Part shown: positions 61,947 through 64,000 of the stretch, piece by piece | Position numbering within the stretch: the stretch's first letter is position 1 | Layout: the number at the start of each line of letters is the position of its first letter | Assembly (NCBI GenBank): GCA_026261815.1 | Contig: JAMPIT010000712.1 | Span: 186,001 to 250,000, forward strand | Direction: 5' to 3' | Source: Monarcha castaneiventris obscurior | Lineage: Eukaryota; Chordata; Aves; Passeriformes; Monarchidae | DNA: 64,000 nucleotides | Translations under genes and position numbers: made by a program | The notes under the pieces: generated by a model | Database searches by the model: none | What the model was told of the DNA's origin: nothing | What the model saw: the letters and a program-made list of their open reading frames with translations, nothing else

Positions 61947-62171
61947 GATTTCCCCACCTGGCACCACGATGCTGTAAAGCCATGGAGAGCGACGGAGATC
62001 GAACTGCAAAACTGAGACGTCCACTTGCTGTTAAGCTTAATGTATTTTTTAATCCAAAGGTGCTTTACTTTATTAGACTAGGTAGAAAATCTAGCTTAGG
62101 GGTGCAGCCAACCCAGTTTTGATTGCCAAATTCAAGCTTTGTTGTTGGAACTCCTGACTCCGTGTCCTCGG

Positions 62172-62218
62172 ATCGATGGATGGATGGATGGATGGAGGGA
62201 TGGATGGATGGATGGTGG
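62172..62218. repeat. GGAT/GATG microsatellite in the 3' UTR
   Basis: About ten GATG units with one GAGG interruption lie 226 bases after the stop codon, so they would be part of the mature transcript. The motif matches the arrays at 1-302 and 16586-16609. Confidence 0.93.
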
Positions 62219-62716
62219 AGCTGGCCAGCTGCAGTTCCTGCTGGAAGTACAACATCCCCTGTGCTTTTTTGGCTGGAGAACGTTGCCATAATTGGACTTT
62301 CCAAGGTGAAAGGCCTGACTCCAGGGCAGCTCCATTCTGAGGTGGAAGGTAGGAGTGGCCGGAAGGACTTTGGCACCCCTGGGCTAGGTAAAATGTCTAC
62401 TTTTTTTCAAAAGTGATCAGGCACTAATCTCTGGGATTTTTAAGGATTGCACTACAGAAGAATGTAAAACTCTTCAAGCTTTCTGCACTTTTAGCAGACA
62501 GTGTCACTCTGAGACCAGTGCAAGAGGCAAAGAAGTTCCAACCTTTACAAATTGGCACCAGCAGGCTTATGGGACTTAATTCCACAATAAAAATCCTAAA
62601 AAGTCTCTCTTTTCCCTTCCAAAAGAACACACACGGCAGTTTCAGTTCCTTCTGGAAACAAACTCGTGCTTCATTGTCTCACCTATTACTAGCTAGTGCT
62701 GGGTTTCCAGCACTGG

Positions 62717-62722
62717 AATAAA
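62717..62722 (+). terminator. ZCCHC14: AATAAA poly(A) signal candidate
   Basis: A canonical AATAAA lies 771 bases after the stop. An earlier one is at 62586-62591. Either could define a short 3' UTR isoform. Downstream GT-rich support is weak, so the choice is uncertain. Confidence 0.4.
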
Positions 62723-62817
62723 CTTAGTTTCCAAGGGTCCAAGTCCCAGAGACTCCAGAGTCATAAAGGCTTCAAGGATATTTTCCTGTAATACACAAAA
62801 CCTTTACGTCCTGTTAC

Positions 62818-62825
62818 TGTATATA
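62818..62825 (+). promoter_or_regulatory. ZCCHC14: Pumilio response element TGTATATA in 3' UTR
   Basis: TGTATATA is the optimal PUM1/PUM2 recognition sequence. It lies downstream of both AATAAA sites, so only the longer 3' UTR isoform would carry it. Confidence 0.5.
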
Positions 62826-63679
62826 GGTCTCTTTCACAGAAACCTTATTATTCTGCTTTTGTAAATGAATTTTAAACCATCCTAAAAAAAAAAAAAAATC
62901 AAACTAAGAACTCTGGCAGCAGAGTTGATAAGCTTTTGCTTTACTTTATATAAAATACCCTTTGGCTCCTACCCCAGGATTCAGGAGTGGTGGGAGTCAA
63001 ACATGTAAAAGGTAGTAAAAACTTCATTATTATCAAGACTTGGAAGGATTTCTTGTCGGCCTCCTTCGTTGCAGTAGGTTGTAGATGAGTAGCTTTGGTG
63101 TTAACTACTTTAGTCCATCATTTGTGGGTGACAAATCTAAATTAGGACTCGAGAGGAAGCCAAACCCATCTCGAACTGCTAATTTGAAACACTTTGGTCC
63201 TGTCTGGTTGAAAGAAGATCCTAATCCTCATGGCTCCCCCCACCTGGGAATTTGATGGCATTAAATGGGTGAGGCCTCCTCTGTAAAAATGTCTGACAGA
63301 GAGATATTTGCATCCTGTAATTTTGGAGACACCTTGAAAGTCTGAAGCCTTGTTTACACTTGGAGGTATTCCTTTACCACCAGGATGAATCCATAGGATT
63401 TGTAGTGGAGCAGTGATTTGGGAAATCCTCTGGGAGCAGGAGGCTTTGGAGCTGTGCAGAGCTGCCCTTGGGAGATGGGGCCGTGTGAGGGGGGAGCTCA
63501 GCCCCTTCCTGGGCCACGCTCCCAGGAGAGGAACATTTTGGGCCATCCCTGTGTCCCTGCCTCTCTCCAGGGGCAGCTCCAAGGCAGGCGGGATCACGAG
63601 CATCGGGAACGTGGGTGGGCACAACCAAACTGGGCCCAGGGAGGGATCCAAAATGGAAACTGGCAGAACAGTTGGTTTA

Positions 63680-63707
63680 AACAAACAAACAAACAAACAA
63701 ACAAACA
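63680..63707. repeat. CAAA tetranucleotide microsatellite
   Basis: Seven tandem CAAA units follow GGTTTAAA, within the probable 3' UTR or just beyond it. Confidence 0.95.
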
Positions 63708-64000
63708 GAAGTGATTTTTTATTGCTATGCAATAAGAACCCCCTGATTTGTGTATTCCCAGCCCAGCTCCCGCTCCCTGCTGGCTCTGCCTGCGTTTGAG
63801 GACGTTCCCTGTGTTCCCATGAGCAACCTTCAGACCTACAACACTAAAGGGATGAAAACTGACAATGCAATTTACTTTGCCTTAATGAGCTCGAGACAAT
63901 GGTAGGAACAGTCTGTCCCACTGCATCATGCCCAAGGAAAACGTGCAGTTCCATGTTTACTATTTGCAGCTTTGAGGGTCTCTCCAGTGGCCTGGAACAT

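Larger units (their letters stand above)
61947..64000 (+). other. ZCCHC14: ZCCHC14 3' UTR, end not determined
   Basis: Sequence after the stop is non-coding and UTR-like, with A/T-rich patches, a GATG repeat, a Pumilio-type site and AATAAA signals at 62586-62591 and 62717-62722. Neither signal has an obvious GT-rich downstream element. Mammalian ZCCHC14 has a long 3' UTR, so the transcript may continue past the window. No other gene is seen to 64000. Confidence 0.65.

Noticed and set aside
1..64000. Search for tRNA, rRNA, CRISPR arrays or a bacterial-type operon
   Set aside because: Nothing matching these was seen. The exon-intron structure and CR1 content show vertebrate nuclear DNA.

Overview
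The window is nuclear DNA from a bird, probably a passerine. It contains many 5'-truncated CR1 LINE tails, one avian-type solo LTR and a single vertebrate gene with large introns. The species cannot be named from sequence alone.

The only protein-coding gene I can support is ZCCHC14, on the + strand and apparently complete as a coding sequence. Thirteen coding exons between 15873 and 61946 join in frame, all with GT..AG introns, to give 1085 residues. The protein has an N-terminal helical domain (all of exon 1), a PX domain (exons 3-6), a Smaug-like RNA-binding SAM domain (exons 8-9), a long Ser/Pro/Gly/His-rich low-complexity region with a cysteine cluster, and a C-terminal CCHC zinc knuckle. 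In mammals ZCCHC14 binds RNA hairpins through its SAM domain and brings in the TENT4A/B poly(A) polymerases, which add mixed tails that stabilise the RNA.

Layout: 1-302 is a GGAT tetranucleotide array cut by the window edge. 303-15130 is non-coding flank with five CR1 tails and some CpG-retaining stretches that may be regulatory. 15140-16300 is a CpG-island promoter with three CCAAT boxes, GC boxes, a 15-codon upstream ORF and exon 1. Introns 1 (13.1 kb) and 2 (19.9 kb) hold most of the CR1 copies, a 39-bp minisatellite that grew inside one of them, and microsatellites. Exons 3-13 are packed into 49.5-62 kb. A 438-bp solo LTR lies antisense in intron 10. From 61947 to the window end is the 3' UTR; its end is not fixed.

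The most notable observations are a 69-bp intron that is in frame and stop-free, so retaining it adds 23 residues; an unnamed cysteine cluster next to a His tract; the solo LTR with matching 9-bp inverted ends and a 4-bp target duplication; and the minisatellite inside a CR1. I see no second gene, no RNA gene and no previously undescribed multi-gene system.
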